Shown here: positions 19,880-33,217 of the stretch, in pieces
How positions within the stretch are numbered: the stretch's first letter is position 1
Layout: every line of letters starts with the position of its first letter
Assembly: GCA_958298945.1 (NCBI GenBank)
Contig: CATQJD010000004.1
Location: forward strand, 47,728-111,727
Length of the DNA: 64,000 bases
Source of the DNA: Atherix ibis
Taxonomy: Eukaryota; Arthropoda; Insecta; Diptera; Athericidae
Reading direction: 5' to 3'
Made by a program: the position numbers and the translations under genes
The notes under the pieces: generated by a model
Told to the model about the DNA's origin: nothing
The model's database searches: none
The model's input: only the letters and a program-made list of their open reading frames with translations

Positions 19880-21300
19880 GTGTGAAAACGGTAGTTAGAC
19901 AGTGGTTATTGCCAATGTTCGGTGGAAATAGTCCAATAAAATCGACGTGAATATGTGTAAATCTGTCAGCTGTTTAATCGAATTTGGCAAGCGGTGAGTA
20001 TGATTGGATTAGAATCAGTTTCGGACGTACCTTTCAATATCTCTTTCCATACCATGCCAAAAAAACCTTGAGTAGCTACAATGTAGTTACCTTAAAATTC
20101 CTAGAATTGAAAAATTTCAATTTTAATGATTGTTTTATATTATCTTTTTCGAGAATTGACTTCAAATCGGCGGAAATTTCTTAATCAGTTGGCAAGCCTT
20201 TATAATAGATTTCTTCTTTGGAATAGAGACTGTCGATTTGGGACAACAAATCGATTTGGGCCAACAACATATAGAATATTTGTTGTCATTTAGCCAATGT
20301 AATTTAGTTGAAAGTACTTATGAGAGGTTTGTTGTCTGTGTTGATGTGACATTTTCGTTCTTGCAAATTGAATTTAAAATATTTAATGGGTAAATATATT
20401 GCTATGAGTTTGCCACCTTTTGTGTTGTACTGTAGTTGTGTTTTGTCGAACTTCTTCCGAAAAAAACTAAATGGCTGTAAGCCCCCGTTAACAATTCGGT
20501 AAAGAGCTGCCCTTCAACAATGTTTGATTCGTTTATATAGAGAGAAAGTTCAGAATTTTTCGAGGGTTAAACCAATAGCACTGCGTTTCATAAATCAAGT
20601 TTCCATTTCTCGAATGCATTTCTATCTTCTTCCGTAAATTGAAATGTTTACGATAATTTTTTTTTTTCAACGAATCATTTTCAGCTATTTGCGTTGCATA
20701 CTGATATTGTGTAGTAGAAACTTCCGGAGAAGTTCAAAGTTCCCAACAAAGTGTTTAATTATTTAACGTCGGTTGGCAATGGAAATTCTACAATAGCTTG
20801 AATTCTGTCTAGCAGTCACTTTTTGCTGCATTAATTTCAAATTTTTATTTTATGTGTAGTCGAAAAATTATTCGTAAATATTCACACTTTTTACAAAAAT
20901 AAAATCGAGGCTGCGGGAAGCTTTGTGACTTAAATGTTGGAAAGTTTGCGCAGTATAACATAGTTCAAATGTCATGCATTTAACCTTAAATAGGCCAAAC
21001 AATGTCGTGATTGTCTCTCTCTCAATATTTTTTTTGACAACTGAAACTTGATGGATAGCTTTTTGCAAGTCTTACCTTGCAAATTATTAATAAAATCGGC
21101 AAAGAATGGTCTTACCTTGCAAATTATTAATAAAATCGGCAAAGAATGGCATCAGAGAGCGGTCTGGAACTATAATCACATTTAAGTCGGGATAAGCCAT
21201 ACATATGTTAGTCACCGTGATAATCCCCATATAGTCGCAAGTTACAACACAGACAGCATATCGCACTTAGTGTCAGATGACGCTATTTTTTTCTTGGAAT
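19880..21300 (-). mobile_element. Gypsy-like fragment G3, runs into the assembly gap
   Basis: On minus: gag end at the gap edge, then an RT piece at 20868-21068 (MQKAIHQVSVVKKNIERETI, TLFGLFKVKCMTFELC, TAQTFQHLSHKASRSLDF), the RT/RNase H linker around 20400-20800, an RNase H end (HINTDNKPL-like) near 20340 and integrase near 19930-19960 (THIHVDFIGLFPPN). Same gag-to-RT joint as G1 and G2a. Heavily mutated; relic only. Confidence 0.7.
21070..21149. repeat. 40-bp perfect tandem duplication in G3
   Basis: 21070-21109 and 21110-21149 are identical; G1 and G2a have a single copy of this RT stretch, so the duplication is specific to G3. Confidence 0.92.
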
Positions 21301-21500
21301 NNNNNNNNNNNNNNNNNNNNNNNNNNNNNNNNNNNNNNNNNNNNNNNNNNNNNNNNNNNNNNNNNNNNNNNNNNNNNNNNNNNNNNNNNNNNNNNNNNNN
21401 NNNNNNNNNNNNNNNNNNNNNNNNNNNNNNNNNNNNNNNNNNNNNNNNNNNNNNNNNNNNNNNNNNNNNNNNNNNNNNNNNNNNNNNNNNNNNNNNNNNN
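21301..21500. other. Assembly gap (200 N)
   Basis: Two hundred N at the boundary between gypsy fragment G3 and the AT satellite. The round number suggests a placeholder of unknown true size. Confidence 0.99.
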
Positions 21501-24500
21501 ATAAAATATAAAATATAAAATATAAAATATAAAATATAAAATATAAAATATAAAATATAAAATATAAAATATAAAATATAAAATATAAAATATAAAATAT
21601 AAAATATAAAATATAAATATAAAATATAAAATATAAAATATAAAATATAAAATATAAAATATAAAATATAAAATATAAAATATAAAATATAAAATATAAA
21701 ATATAAAATATAAAATATAAAATATAAATATAAAATATAAAATAATAAAATATAAAATATAAAATATAAAATAATAAAATATAAAATATAAAATATAAAA
21801 TATAAAATATAAAATATAAAATATAAAATATAAAATATAAAATATAAAATATAAAATATAAAATATAAAATATAAAATATAAAATATAAAATATAAATAT
21901 AAAATATAAAATATAAAATATAAAATATAAAATATAAAATATAAAATATAAAATATAAAATATAAAATATAAAATATAAATATAAAATATAAAATATAAA
22001 ATATAAAATATAAAATATAAAATATAAAATATAAAATATAAAATATAAAATATAAAAATATAAATATAAATATAAATATAAAATATAAAATATAAAATAT
22101 AAAATATAAAATATAAAATATAAAATATAAAATATAAAATATAAAATATAAAATATAAAATATAAAAATATAAAATATAAAATATAAAATATAAAATATA
22201 AAATATAAAATATAAAAATATAAAATATAAAATATAAAATATAAATATAAAATATAAAATATAAAATATAAAATATAAAATATAAAATATAAATATAAAA
22301 TATAAAATATAAAATATAAAATATAAAATATAAAATATAAAATATAATATAAAATATAAAATATAAAATATAAAATATAAAATATAAAATATAAAATATA
22401 AAATATAAAATATAAAATATAAAATATAAAATATAAAATATAAAATATAAAATATAAAATATAAAATATAAAATATAAAATATAAAATATAAAATATAAA
22501 ATATAAAATATAAAATATAAAATATAAAATATAAAATATAAATATAAAATATAAAATATAAAATATAAAATATAAAATATAAAATATAAAATATAAATAT
22601 AAAATATAAAATATAAAATATAAAATATAAAATATAAAATATAAAATATAAAATATAAAATATAAAATATAAAATATAAAATATAAAATATAAAATATAA
22701 AATATAAAATATAAAATATAAAATATAAAATATAAAATATAAAATATAAAATATAAAATATAAAATATAAAATATAAAATATAAAATATAAAATATAAAA
22801 TATAAAATATAAAATATAAAATATAAAATATAAAATATAAAATATAAAATATAAAATATAAAATATAAAATATAAAATATAAAATATAAAATATAAAATA
22901 TAAAATATAAAATATAAAATATAAAATATAAAATATAAAATATAAAATATAAAATATAAAATATAAAATATAAAATATAAAATATAAAATATAAAATATA
23001 AAATATAAAATATAAAATATAAAATATAAAATATAAAATATAAAATATAAAATATAAAATATAAAATATAAAATATAAAATATAAAATATAAAATATAAA
23101 ATATAAAATATAAAATATAAAATATAAAATATAAAATATAAAATATAAAATATAAAATATAAAATATAAAATATAAAATATAAAATATAAAATATAAAAT
23201 ATAAAATATAAAATATAAAATATAAAATATAAAATATAAAATATAAAATATAAAATATAAAATATAAAATATAAAATATAAAATATAAAATATAAAATAT
23301 AAAATATAAAATATAAAAATATAAAATATAAAATATAAAATATAAAATATAAAATATAAAATATAAAATATAAAATATAAAATATAAAATATAAAATATA
23401 AAATATAAAATATAAAATATAAAATATAAAATATAAAATATAAAATATAAAATATAAAATATAAAATATAAAATATAAAATATAAAATATAAAATATAAA
23501 ATATAAAATATAAAATATAAAATATAAAATATAAAATATAAAATATAAAATATAAAATATAAAATATAAAATATAAAATATAAAATATAAAATATAAAAT
23601 ATAAAATATAAAATATAAAATATAAAATATAAAATATAAAATATAAAATATAAAATATAAAATATAAAATATAAAATATAAAATATAAAATATAAAATAT
23701 AAAATATAAAATATAAAATATAAAATATAAAATATAAAATATAAAATATAAAATATAAAATATAAAATATAAAATATAAAATATAAAATATAAAATATAA
23801 AATATAAAATATAAAATATAAAATATAAAATATAAAATATAAAATATAAAATATAAAATATAAAATATAAAATATAAAATATAAAATATAAAATATAAAA
23901 TATAAAATATAAAATATAAAATATAAAATATAAAATATAAAATATAAAATATAAAATATAAAATATAAAATATAAAATATAAAATATAAAATATAAAATA
24001 TAAAATATAAAATATAAAATATAAAATATAAAATATAAAATATAAAATATAAAATATAAAATATAAAATATAAAATATAAAATATAAAATATAAAATATA
24101 AAATATAAAATATAAAATATAAAATATAAAATATAAAATATAAAATATAAAATATAAAATATAAAATATAAAATATAAAATATAAAATATAAAATATAAA
24201 ATATAAAATATAAAATATAAAATATAAAATATAAAATATAAAATATAAAATATAAAATATAAAATATAAAATATAAAATATAAAATATAAAATATAAAAT
24301 ATAAAATATAAAATATAAAATATAAAATATAAAATATAAAATATAAAATATAAAATATAAAATATAAAATATAAAATATAAAATATAAAATATAAAATAT
24401 AAAATATAAAATATAAAATATAAAATATAAAATATAAAATATAAAATATAAAATATAAAATATAAAATATAAAATATAAAATATAAAATATAAAATATAA

Positions 24501-27500
24501 AATATAAAATATAAAATATAAAATATAAAATATAAAATATAAAATATAAAATATAAAATATAAAATATAAAATATAAAATATAAAATATAAAATATAAAA
24601 TATAAAATATAAAATATAAAATATAAAATATAAAATATAAAATATAAAATATAAAATATAAAATATAAAATATAAAATATAAAATATAAAATATAAAATA
24701 TAAAATATAAAATATAAAATATAAAATATAAAATATAAAATATAAAATATAAAATATAAAATATAAAATATAAAATATAAAATATAAAATATAAAATATA
24801 AAATATAAAATATAAAATATAAAATATAAAATATAAAATATAAAATATAAAATATAAAATATAAAATATAAAATATAAAATATAAAATATAAAATATAAA
24901 ATATAAAATATAAAATATAAAATATAAAATATAAAATATAAAATATAAAATATAAAATATAAAATATAAAATATAAAATATAAAATATAAAATATAAAAT
25001 ATAAAATATAAAATATAAAATATAAAATATAAAATATAAAATATAAAATATAAAATATAAAATATAAAATATAAAATATAAAATATAAAATATAAAATAT
25101 AAAATATAAAATATAAAATATAAAATATAAAATATAAAATATAAAATATAAAATATAAAATATAAAATATAAAATATAAAATATAAAATATAAAATATAA
25201 AATATAAAATATAAAATATAAAATATAAAATATAAAATATAAAATATAAAATATAAAATATAAAATATAAAATATAAAATATAAAATATAAAATATAAAA
25301 TATAAAATATAAAATATAAAATATAAAATATAAAATATAAAATATAAAATATAAAATATAAAATATAAAATATAAAATATAAAATATAAAATATAAAATA
25401 TAAAATATAAAATATAAAATATAAAATATAAAATATAAAATATAAAATATAAAATATAAAATATAAAATATAAAATATAAAATATAAAATATAAAATATA
25501 AAATATAAAATATAAAATATAAAATATAAAATATAAAATATAAAATATAAAATATAAAATATAAAATATAAAATATAAAATATAAAATATAAAATATAAA
25601 ATATAAAATATAAAATATAAAATATAAAATATAAAATATAAAATATAAAATATAAAATATAAAATATAAAATATAAAATATAAAATATAAAATATAAAAT
25701 ATAAAATATAAAATATAAAATATAAAATATAAAATATAAAATATAAAATATAAAATATAAAATATAAAATATAAAATATAAAATATAAAATATAAAATAT
25801 AAAATATAAAATATAAAATATAAAATATAAAATATAAAATATAAAATATAAAATATAAAATATAAAATATAAAATATAAAATATAAAATATAAAATATAA
25901 AATATAAAATATAAAATATAAAATATAAAATATAAAATATAAAATATAAAATATAAAATATAAAATATAAAATATAAAATATAAAATATAAAATATAAAA
26001 TATAAAATATAAAATATAAAATATAAAATATAAAATATAAAATATAAAATATAAAATATAAAATATAAAATATAAAATATAAAATATAAAATATAAAATA
26101 TAAAATATAAAATATAAAATATAAAATATAAAATATAAAATATAAAATATAAAATATAAAATATAAAATATAAAATATAAAATATAAAATATAAAATATA
26201 AAATATAAAATATAAAATATAAAATATAAAATATAAAATATAAAATATAAAATATAAAATATAAAATATAAAATATAAAATATAAAATATATAAAATATA
26301 AAATATAAAATATAAAATATAAAATATAAAATATAAAATATAAAATATAAAATATAAAATATAAAATATAAAATATAAAATATAAAATATAAAATATAAA
26401 ATATAAAATATAAAATATAAAATATAAAATATAAAATATAAAATATAAAATATAAAATATAAAATATAAAATATAAAATATAAAATATAAAATATAAAAT
26501 ATAAAATATAAAATATAAAATATAAAATATAAAATATAAAATATAAAATATAAAATATAAAATATAAAATATAAAATATAAAATATAAAATATAAAATAT
26601 AAAATATAAAATATAAAATATAAAATATAAAATATAAAATATAAAATATAAAATATAAAATATAAAATATAAAATATAAAATATAAAATATAAAATATAA
26701 AATATAAAATATAAAATATAAAATATAAAATATAAAATATAAAATATAAAATATAAAATATAAAATATAAAATATAAAATATAAAATATAAAATATAAAA
26801 TATAAAATATAAAATATAAAATATAAAATATAAAATATAAAATATAAAATATAAAATATAAAATATAAAATATAAAATATAAAATATAAAATATAAAATA
26901 TAAAATATAAAATATAAAATATAAAATATAAAATATAAAATATAAAATATAAAATATAAAATATAAAATATAAAATATAAAATATAAAATATAAAATATA
27001 AAATATAAAATATAAAATATAAAATATAAAATATAAAATATAAAATATAAAATATAAAATATAAAATATAAAATATAAAATATAAAATATAAAATATAAA
27101 ATATAAAATATAAAATATAAAATATAAAATATAATAATATAAAATATAAAATATAAAATATAAAATATAAAATATAAAATATAAAATATAAAATATAAAA
27201 TATAAAATATAAAATATAAAATATAAAATATAAAATATAAAATATAAAATATAAAATATAAAATATAAAATATAAAATATAAAATATAAAATATAAAATA
27301 TAAAATATAAAATATAAAATATAAAATATAAAATATAAAATATAAAATATAAAATATAAAATATAAAATATAAAATATAAAATATAAAATATAAAATATA
27401 AAATATAAAATATAAAATATAAAATATAAAATATAAAATATAAAATATAAAATATAAAATATAAAATATAAAATATAAAATATAAAATATAAAATATAAA

Positions 27501-27978
27501 ATATAAAATATAAAATATAAAATATAAAATATAAAATATAAAATATAAAATATAAAATATAAAATATAAAATATAAAATATAAAATATAAAATATAAAAT
27601 ATAAAATATAAAATATAAAATATAAAATATAAAATATAAAATATAAAATATAAAATATAAAATATAAAATATAAAATATAAAATATAAAATATAAAATAT
27701 AAAATATAAAATATAAAATATAAAATATAAAATATAAAATATAAAATATAAAATATAAAATATAAAATATAAAATATAAAATATAAAATATAAAATATAA
27801 AATATAAAATATAAAATATAAAATATAAAATATAAAATATAAAATATAAAATATAAAATATAAAATATAAAATATAAAATATAAAATATAAAATATAAAA
27901 TATAAAATATAAAATATAAAATATAAAATATAAAATATAAAATATAAAATCTATCATATAAAATATAAAATATAAAAT
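21501..27978. repeat. Giant AT satellite, unit ATAAAAT (7 bp)
   Basis: About 6.48 kb, roughly 920 copies of ATAAAAT, with no GC bases until CTATC near 27951. Shortened (ATAAAT), lengthened (ATAAAAAT) and AATAATAAA variants cluster in 21501-22600; from about 22600 to 27950 the array is almost uniform, with isolated interruptions near 23318, 26288 and 27133. The 2224-codon minus frame across it is only the repeat read as a 7-residue peptide and is not a gene. Confidence 0.97.
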
Positions 27979-29684
27979 TTATTATTATTATTATTATTAT
28001 TATTTTTATGTAAAATTATATTTTCTATTTTACAAGAAAATAATAATAGTAAGAGTTATACACTTACAAAGGGGACAATAATATTATTATAATAATAATA
28101 TTGTCCCCTTTGTAAGTTAATGAGACGAAACGGGAATGTGGAACATCCCAACGATTATCTACTTAGATATATTTATAATAATAACAATAATACTTATATA
28201 TAATAATATTAATAATAATGATAATTACCATAATGGTAATATTAACAATAAAAATAATACTACTAATAATAACAATCATAATAATAATAATAATAATAAA
28301 AAATAACAGTAACTATATTGTACCTTTTGTTTGTTTATGATAGCAAAGGCGAAAATGGAACAACCCACCGGTTATCTACTTCGATGTCATTATAAAAAAA
28401 ATAGTAATACTAATAATAATAATAATAATAATAATATTGATATAATAATAATAATTAAAGCAACAACAATAATAATAACAAAAGTAATAATAATAATACT
28501 AACAATTATAATAATTATAATAAAAATAAATTTTATAATATAGTAATAATAGTACAATATTAATAATAATAATATTAGGGAGAATAATAATAATATAAAT
28601 AATATTAATAGAGATAGTTAAAATAATAATTATAATAGTTATAATAATAACGTTAGTAATAATAATAATAATAATAATTTTAATAATAATAAATAATAAT
28701 AATAATAATAACAATAATACTCGTAGTATGTTACATTCCCACTCAAAAATCTGCTTATGTTACATTCCCACTCTTCCGAGAACAGATCCATGATAGAACC
28801 TTAAATGTTAGTTATATTCTACAAAAAAGAACACTAAAAGAAGGGAACTTAAAACCCTGACACGAAAACTTAAAGAAGAGAACTTCACGGACAATACAAG
28901 CAGTTGCTATGAATCCTAGATAGTAGGTTAAAAATGACAATAAAAAGCAAACTATTAGTATGCAATATGGTACTGAAACTGATATGGAAATAAATACTTG
29001 AAATTTGGAGCTCGACTATGCAACCCAATCCCTTTCCAATTCATACCCTATAATCCGAATCCTTCCAAAAATTGCCAATGCTCCTTTTGTGTGCAAATCA
29101 CGACTATCCAGCGTGACCTTAATGTTCCATTTGTCCGTGAACTCTCAATATTCCGATAAATAATCTTTTAGGAAAAGAACTCTTCACTGCCACCCTTCTA
29201 TCATACACCTATCGACGTTTGATATGGCAATGACACACATTCCTTCTAAAGTTATAATATAATATTGTATTTTTTAGGGTAACATCGATGAGTGCTTTCC
29301 GTTCATGGCCACATGTCCTTGTATTTACACTCAGCAACATCTGCTGGTTACTAGTTGAGCGAAGTTGTAGATAATATTAAATTAAACAAAATAATAACAA
29401 TAGTAATAACTACACTAATAATAATAATAATAATAAAACTTATAATAATAAAAATATTCATAATAATAATAACTTTAATAATAACAATAGTAAAAATTAA
29501 AATAAATATAATAATACATTACTAAAATTAATGAAAATAATAAGACTAATAATTATAATAATAATAATATTGATAATAATAAGAGAAGAAGAAAAAATAA
29601 TAATAACAATAATAATTGTAATAAAAATAATAAAAATAATACTAATAGTATTATTACTGTATTGTATAATATTATATATTTGTA
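27979..29684. repeat. TAA/ATT triplet-rich DNA with short unique islands
   Basis: 27979-28005 is (TTA)n; 28120-28720 and 29380-29680 are imperfect TAA arrays. Between them, 28741-29360 is more complex sequence without a recognised motif. Related short islands occur (GAATGTGGAACATCCC... near 28133 and AAATGGAACAACCCACCG near 28351; TATGTTACATTCCCACTC twice at about 28727-28772). Encoded poly-Ile/Asn frames are repeat artefacts. Confidence 0.8.
28063..28116. repeat. Perfect 54-bp palindrome without loop
   Basis: 27-bp arms starting CTTACAAAGGGGACAATAAT meet with no spacer at 28089/28090. Confidence 0.96.
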
Positions 29685-30780
29685 TCGTACGAAGTGGAGT
29701 AATGCATTATGCTCAGTCAGGGTGACTTAATCCGCCGTGGTGTGTGAGACTCAAAAAAAAACCCTCTCTCTTCCGACTTAATATTTTAAAAATTCCACAT
29801 TGGTACCGCTTTCGCATCACTTCTAGATAGAGTTTATTTGTATCTTAATGATTCTTTCCGGTTTTAGATATTGCAGCCTCCAGTTTTTTTTATAGTACAC
29901 TTTGTATAAAAGCTGCAACTCTTCTCCAGTTTGTTCTATCGGTCAGCATAACTCCATTAATGTTTTTTTGACTAATTGAGCCTTCAGAATCTGCCTTTTT
30001 GTTGTGCATCTCAAATTATATGAGGTAATAGCCATGGAGGTCTTCATGTCCTCGGTCGAGCCATTCCCTCAAATTTCGTATCAGTATTTTGGTTCAACTT
30101 TCTCTAGTCTCGTTATTCCATCGGTCTTGCCACCTATTGAAGGTTTCTTGGCTAGCTTTTGTTTTCGCTTCTTAAGAATGTAGACCTTTCTTAAGCATAT
30201 GTCTTTTTCTGTTCGTGCGCCCACAGGTCGACGTGTATCACTGTTACAATCACTTGAATCTCAGGTTCCTATACAATCTTATAGGACTAAGCCAGTCTAA
30301 TGCACATCTTCTATATATTGCAGCCATATATTTCAGATATTTTTTTTTCTTTAGAGCATCAAGCCAATTCTCACAGCTCTATAAAATTATGGAGTGGAGT
30401 ATGAACATGAGGATGTTTCGTTTGCTAGGTGAGAGTAAACCTACATTGCCATGAGCCTGCTGAACGATGTGATTGCTTTGGCAGCTTTCTCAATTGCTAC
30501 TTTTATATGTTTCCAGTATTCATCTTTCTGTTCACTTACACCCCATGGTATTTGATTACTGGCTGAGTTGGAATAAATTAGAAACTCCAACACTGGAGTT
30601 ATTCGTCTTTTGGTAAGCAAAATTATTTCGCATTTCTCAGCAGCTAGACTTAATCGATGCATTCTTAGCCATGCGGTAGTCCATCAAATGATATGCTTAT
30701 TCTTCAGTTGGACCTCTTTAATAATGCGAGGAGTTATAACTACAGCAATGTCGTCGGCGTATCAATTAAGGAAGATATAG
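29685..30780 (-). mobile_element. Element C, R1-clade LINE 3' part (C1), 5' truncated
   Basis: On minus it starts at the RT YADD region (ACGCCGACGAC near 30745) and continues through RLSLAAEKCEIILLTKRRIT, an SEQKDEYWKHI block and KAAKAITSFSRLMA to a 3' UTR ending near 29685 at CGTACGATACAAAT. It matches plus-strand copy C2 along its length. The segment is bordered on the 3' side by a TAA array and on the 5' side by the B copy at 30781. RT catalytic core upstream of YADD is absent. Confidence 0.75.
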
Positions 30781-31271
30781 TTTATTATTTAACGTGATTT
30801 AGTTGCCCATGCTTTAGACCACGAGTCGCCTACGACTATAGGAGTCGAAATACGCTCAATCAACGCACTACCATTACTGGCAGTTAATAGATAGAATCAG
30901 TTATAAGCTGACTCTCCACCTGCTGGACTATCTAAACCTCTACTGTCATAAGCAGTGACAGTGCCCGAGATAAGTGCAATGCATTGCTACATTTGCCAGT
31001 TACCTCCCACCTGCGATCAGAAGACCAAACCTCACCTCGATCGGGCACAGTATATTCTACTGTGGGGCTTCCGATCCCCGTGGTACCCATCTTTGTTTTA
31101 ACAGTACTTTGGTTTATACTCCGCTCGTAGAGCTACGGTAAGGAATCTTGTAAATTCCTATGCACCGCTAAGCCAGCTCAGATATGCGGGTTCGCTAAAA
31201 CCCGAAGGTACAACCGGAATCGACCTTGGTCTTTCAGCCGGTTGTAGCCACCCTGCGTGTCATTCACTCAC

Positions 31272-32640
31272 TCATTCAAGCACCATTCTCAGTCGTCTTT
31301 CAAACAGTGCCACGGTAAACGCATTCAAGCATTCATGTCTCTCTTTCACACTCAACACACCACTCACATCCACACCCTCCTCATTCACCACGATTACACA
31401 CGCCACTAAATCACGCAAGTCCCCGTACAGGCCACACTCCACGAGAAGGTGCTTAACACTCTCTTCCTCCGCCCCACTAGCATCCGTAGCCACACCACGC
31501 CTATACAGGAACCCATTCATACTGCCGTGTCCCGTGAGCAAATAACCAAGGAACACACCAAATTCAAAACCTGCCATATCTCATGCATCTTCTTCAGGAC
31601 CAGTACGCGCTGATGGCGCGGACTGAGATTCTGAACCTCATCATTCCCAACCGGACAACCTGCCAGCGGGATGCCCCGCTGCAGACGGTAGTGGATATTT
31701 CCAGGCAGCACCTCCAGGTCCCATGGAATTTCTCCCATGAGAACCTGCATCGCCTCGGTCGACACGGTCCTACACACATTCAAACATGCATACAATACCA
31801 TACGCTGCACTGAGTTTATGGCCACCCTTGCATACTGGTGGCGCATAGTATCAGCCCACACACTTGACGCATACATCGCACATGAAACGAACACACTTTT
31901 GTACGGGATTCTCACCGTTCTGGTCCGAAGCCCCCATTCCTTGCGAAGCACTCGCACCAGCATGCCAGTCAAACCGGCCACGCGCCCCCTCAGACGTTGT
32001 AAGTGAGGCCGAAAATTCAGCCTCTTCAGTCCAAGGTACTTCACTTCCCGCCCAACCGTCTCCAAACGAATATTTGGAGCCCAACCGTCTCCAAACGAAT
32101 ATTGGGCAGCCTATTGGCCGCCAAAAAACCCTTCAATAACATACACACGGTTTTTCTTTCGGAAACCCTTACACCCATTCTTTCCCCCCATTCACAAACC
32201 ATACGCATAAAGCGGCTTCCCGCCACCTCCACTGCAGACCTACTCCCCCCTTCAATCAATAGCAGAAGATCGTCCGCATATGCAACCACAACACAGCCGG
32301 CCTTCTGTCTCTGTGGACAGCCACGCACCATCTGGCGAACAACCCTCCCCTTATTTCCGCACACCACCGCATACCGTTCATGGAAGTAACTCCGCCATAG
32401 CGGAGCTTCTTTGCATGAAACCACCACTAGCCGCTCAATGATACGATCCCATCGCAGGTAGCCGAACGCATTCTTGAAATCTACAAACAGACCACATACG
32501 TGTTTACCCACACTTTCATCCACATACTGCCTTACATGCATCCAGGCATCCTTAGTCGATTTACCTTTTGTAAATCTATACTGAGAGCCGGATACATTGA
32601 AATCTGCCAACTTCACATTCAACCGGTTGAATGGAGGGGG
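31272..32640 (-). pseudogene. B2 ORF2 remnant (RT and C-terminus)
   Basis: RT starts at NRLNVKLADFNVSGSQYRFT, then KGKSTKDAWMHVRQYVDE, motif A GLFVDFKNAFGYL, and motif B RQMVRGCPQ, which is truncated and joined to KAGCVVVAYADDLLLL (about 20 residues lost). Downstream KYLGL, ERTVRI-type thumb and the conserved TEAMQVLMGEIPWDLEVL follow with a frame change near 32050. At about 31575 another deletion removes the stretch before FEFGVFLGYLLTGHGS, and the CPC half of the zinc finger is lost (ATDASGAEEESVKHLLVEC). Ends at the stop near 31272. Not functional. Confidence 0.82.
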
Positions 32641-32695
32641 CAAAGACCGGTGGAGGGGGGCAAAGACACCAACCGGTGGAGGGGGCAAAGACACC
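32622..32695. repeat. Three imperfect ~25-bp tandem copies at the ORF1-RT deletion joint
   Basis: ACCGGT(T/G)GA...GGAGGGGGCAAAGA is repeated three times between the Pro-rich region of ORF1 and the RLNVKLAD start of RT. Confidence 0.85.
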
Positions 32696-33217
32696 AGCTT
32701 CCTCAGCCTTGGAACAGGCCGTGGCACAATCCAGGGATTTGCTGGCACAGCGACTGGCGCAGTGGCGGGGACCACCACCCCCTCCGCGGATCGGGTGAGT
32801 GCTGCGAGTGGCAGTCGCTACAGCTGGAACACGCTGTGACGAAGAGGCCGTCACCATATTATCCAGCCTACCCTTCAGGTAGGAGTTCTCCTTCTCCAAC
32901 GCAAGGGCGGCATCAGCAGCCTCGCCCACAAGAAGCAGCACCGTACTTATGGCTGTAGGTGCCTTGTTGGTCTCCAGGGCAGCAACACCTTGCCTCACAC
33001 TTTTTAGTGCGTCTTGCAGTGAGGGCGCACTGGCTGCCTTCTTGCGGAACTTCTGCGCCTCACCAGTTGATAGCACCTCAACCACCTCAGCAGCAGCTTC
33101 CTTCAGCGGAACCTCCTTCAAGCTCGCCAGAGGAACTTCATCACTGGGGAAGTACTCTGCTTCCGCTAGGTCCAGCGTCAGCCGCCTCTTTTTCACAGAT
33201 GGTCTCCGCTTGACCAT
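32626..33217 (-). pseudogene. B2 ORF1 N-terminal part, fused to RT
   Basis: Starts MVKRRPSVKKRRLTLDLAEA, closely matching ORF1 of element B, and keeps the Ala/Glu-rich segment, the APTAIST block and the Pro/Arg-rich region. It then runs through a tandem repeat of about 25 bp into RT sequence in a different frame. A second reading frame across the same stretch (IPANPWIVPRPVPRLRKLVS-type) shows an earlier frameshift. The zinc knuckles are gone. Confidence 0.82.

Noticed and set aside
21283..27957. 2224-residue minus-strand open frame
   Set aside because: It is the ATAAAAT satellite plus the N gap read in one frame; the peptide is a 7-residue repeat with no domain.
21501..28720. CRISPR-like or centromeric array
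   Set aside because: There are no spacers between repeats, so not CRISPR; a centromere cannot be inferred from a single short AT array.
28331..29725. Ile/Asn-rich small proteins in triplet DNA
   Set aside because: They are translations of TAA/ATA repeats without start context or domains.
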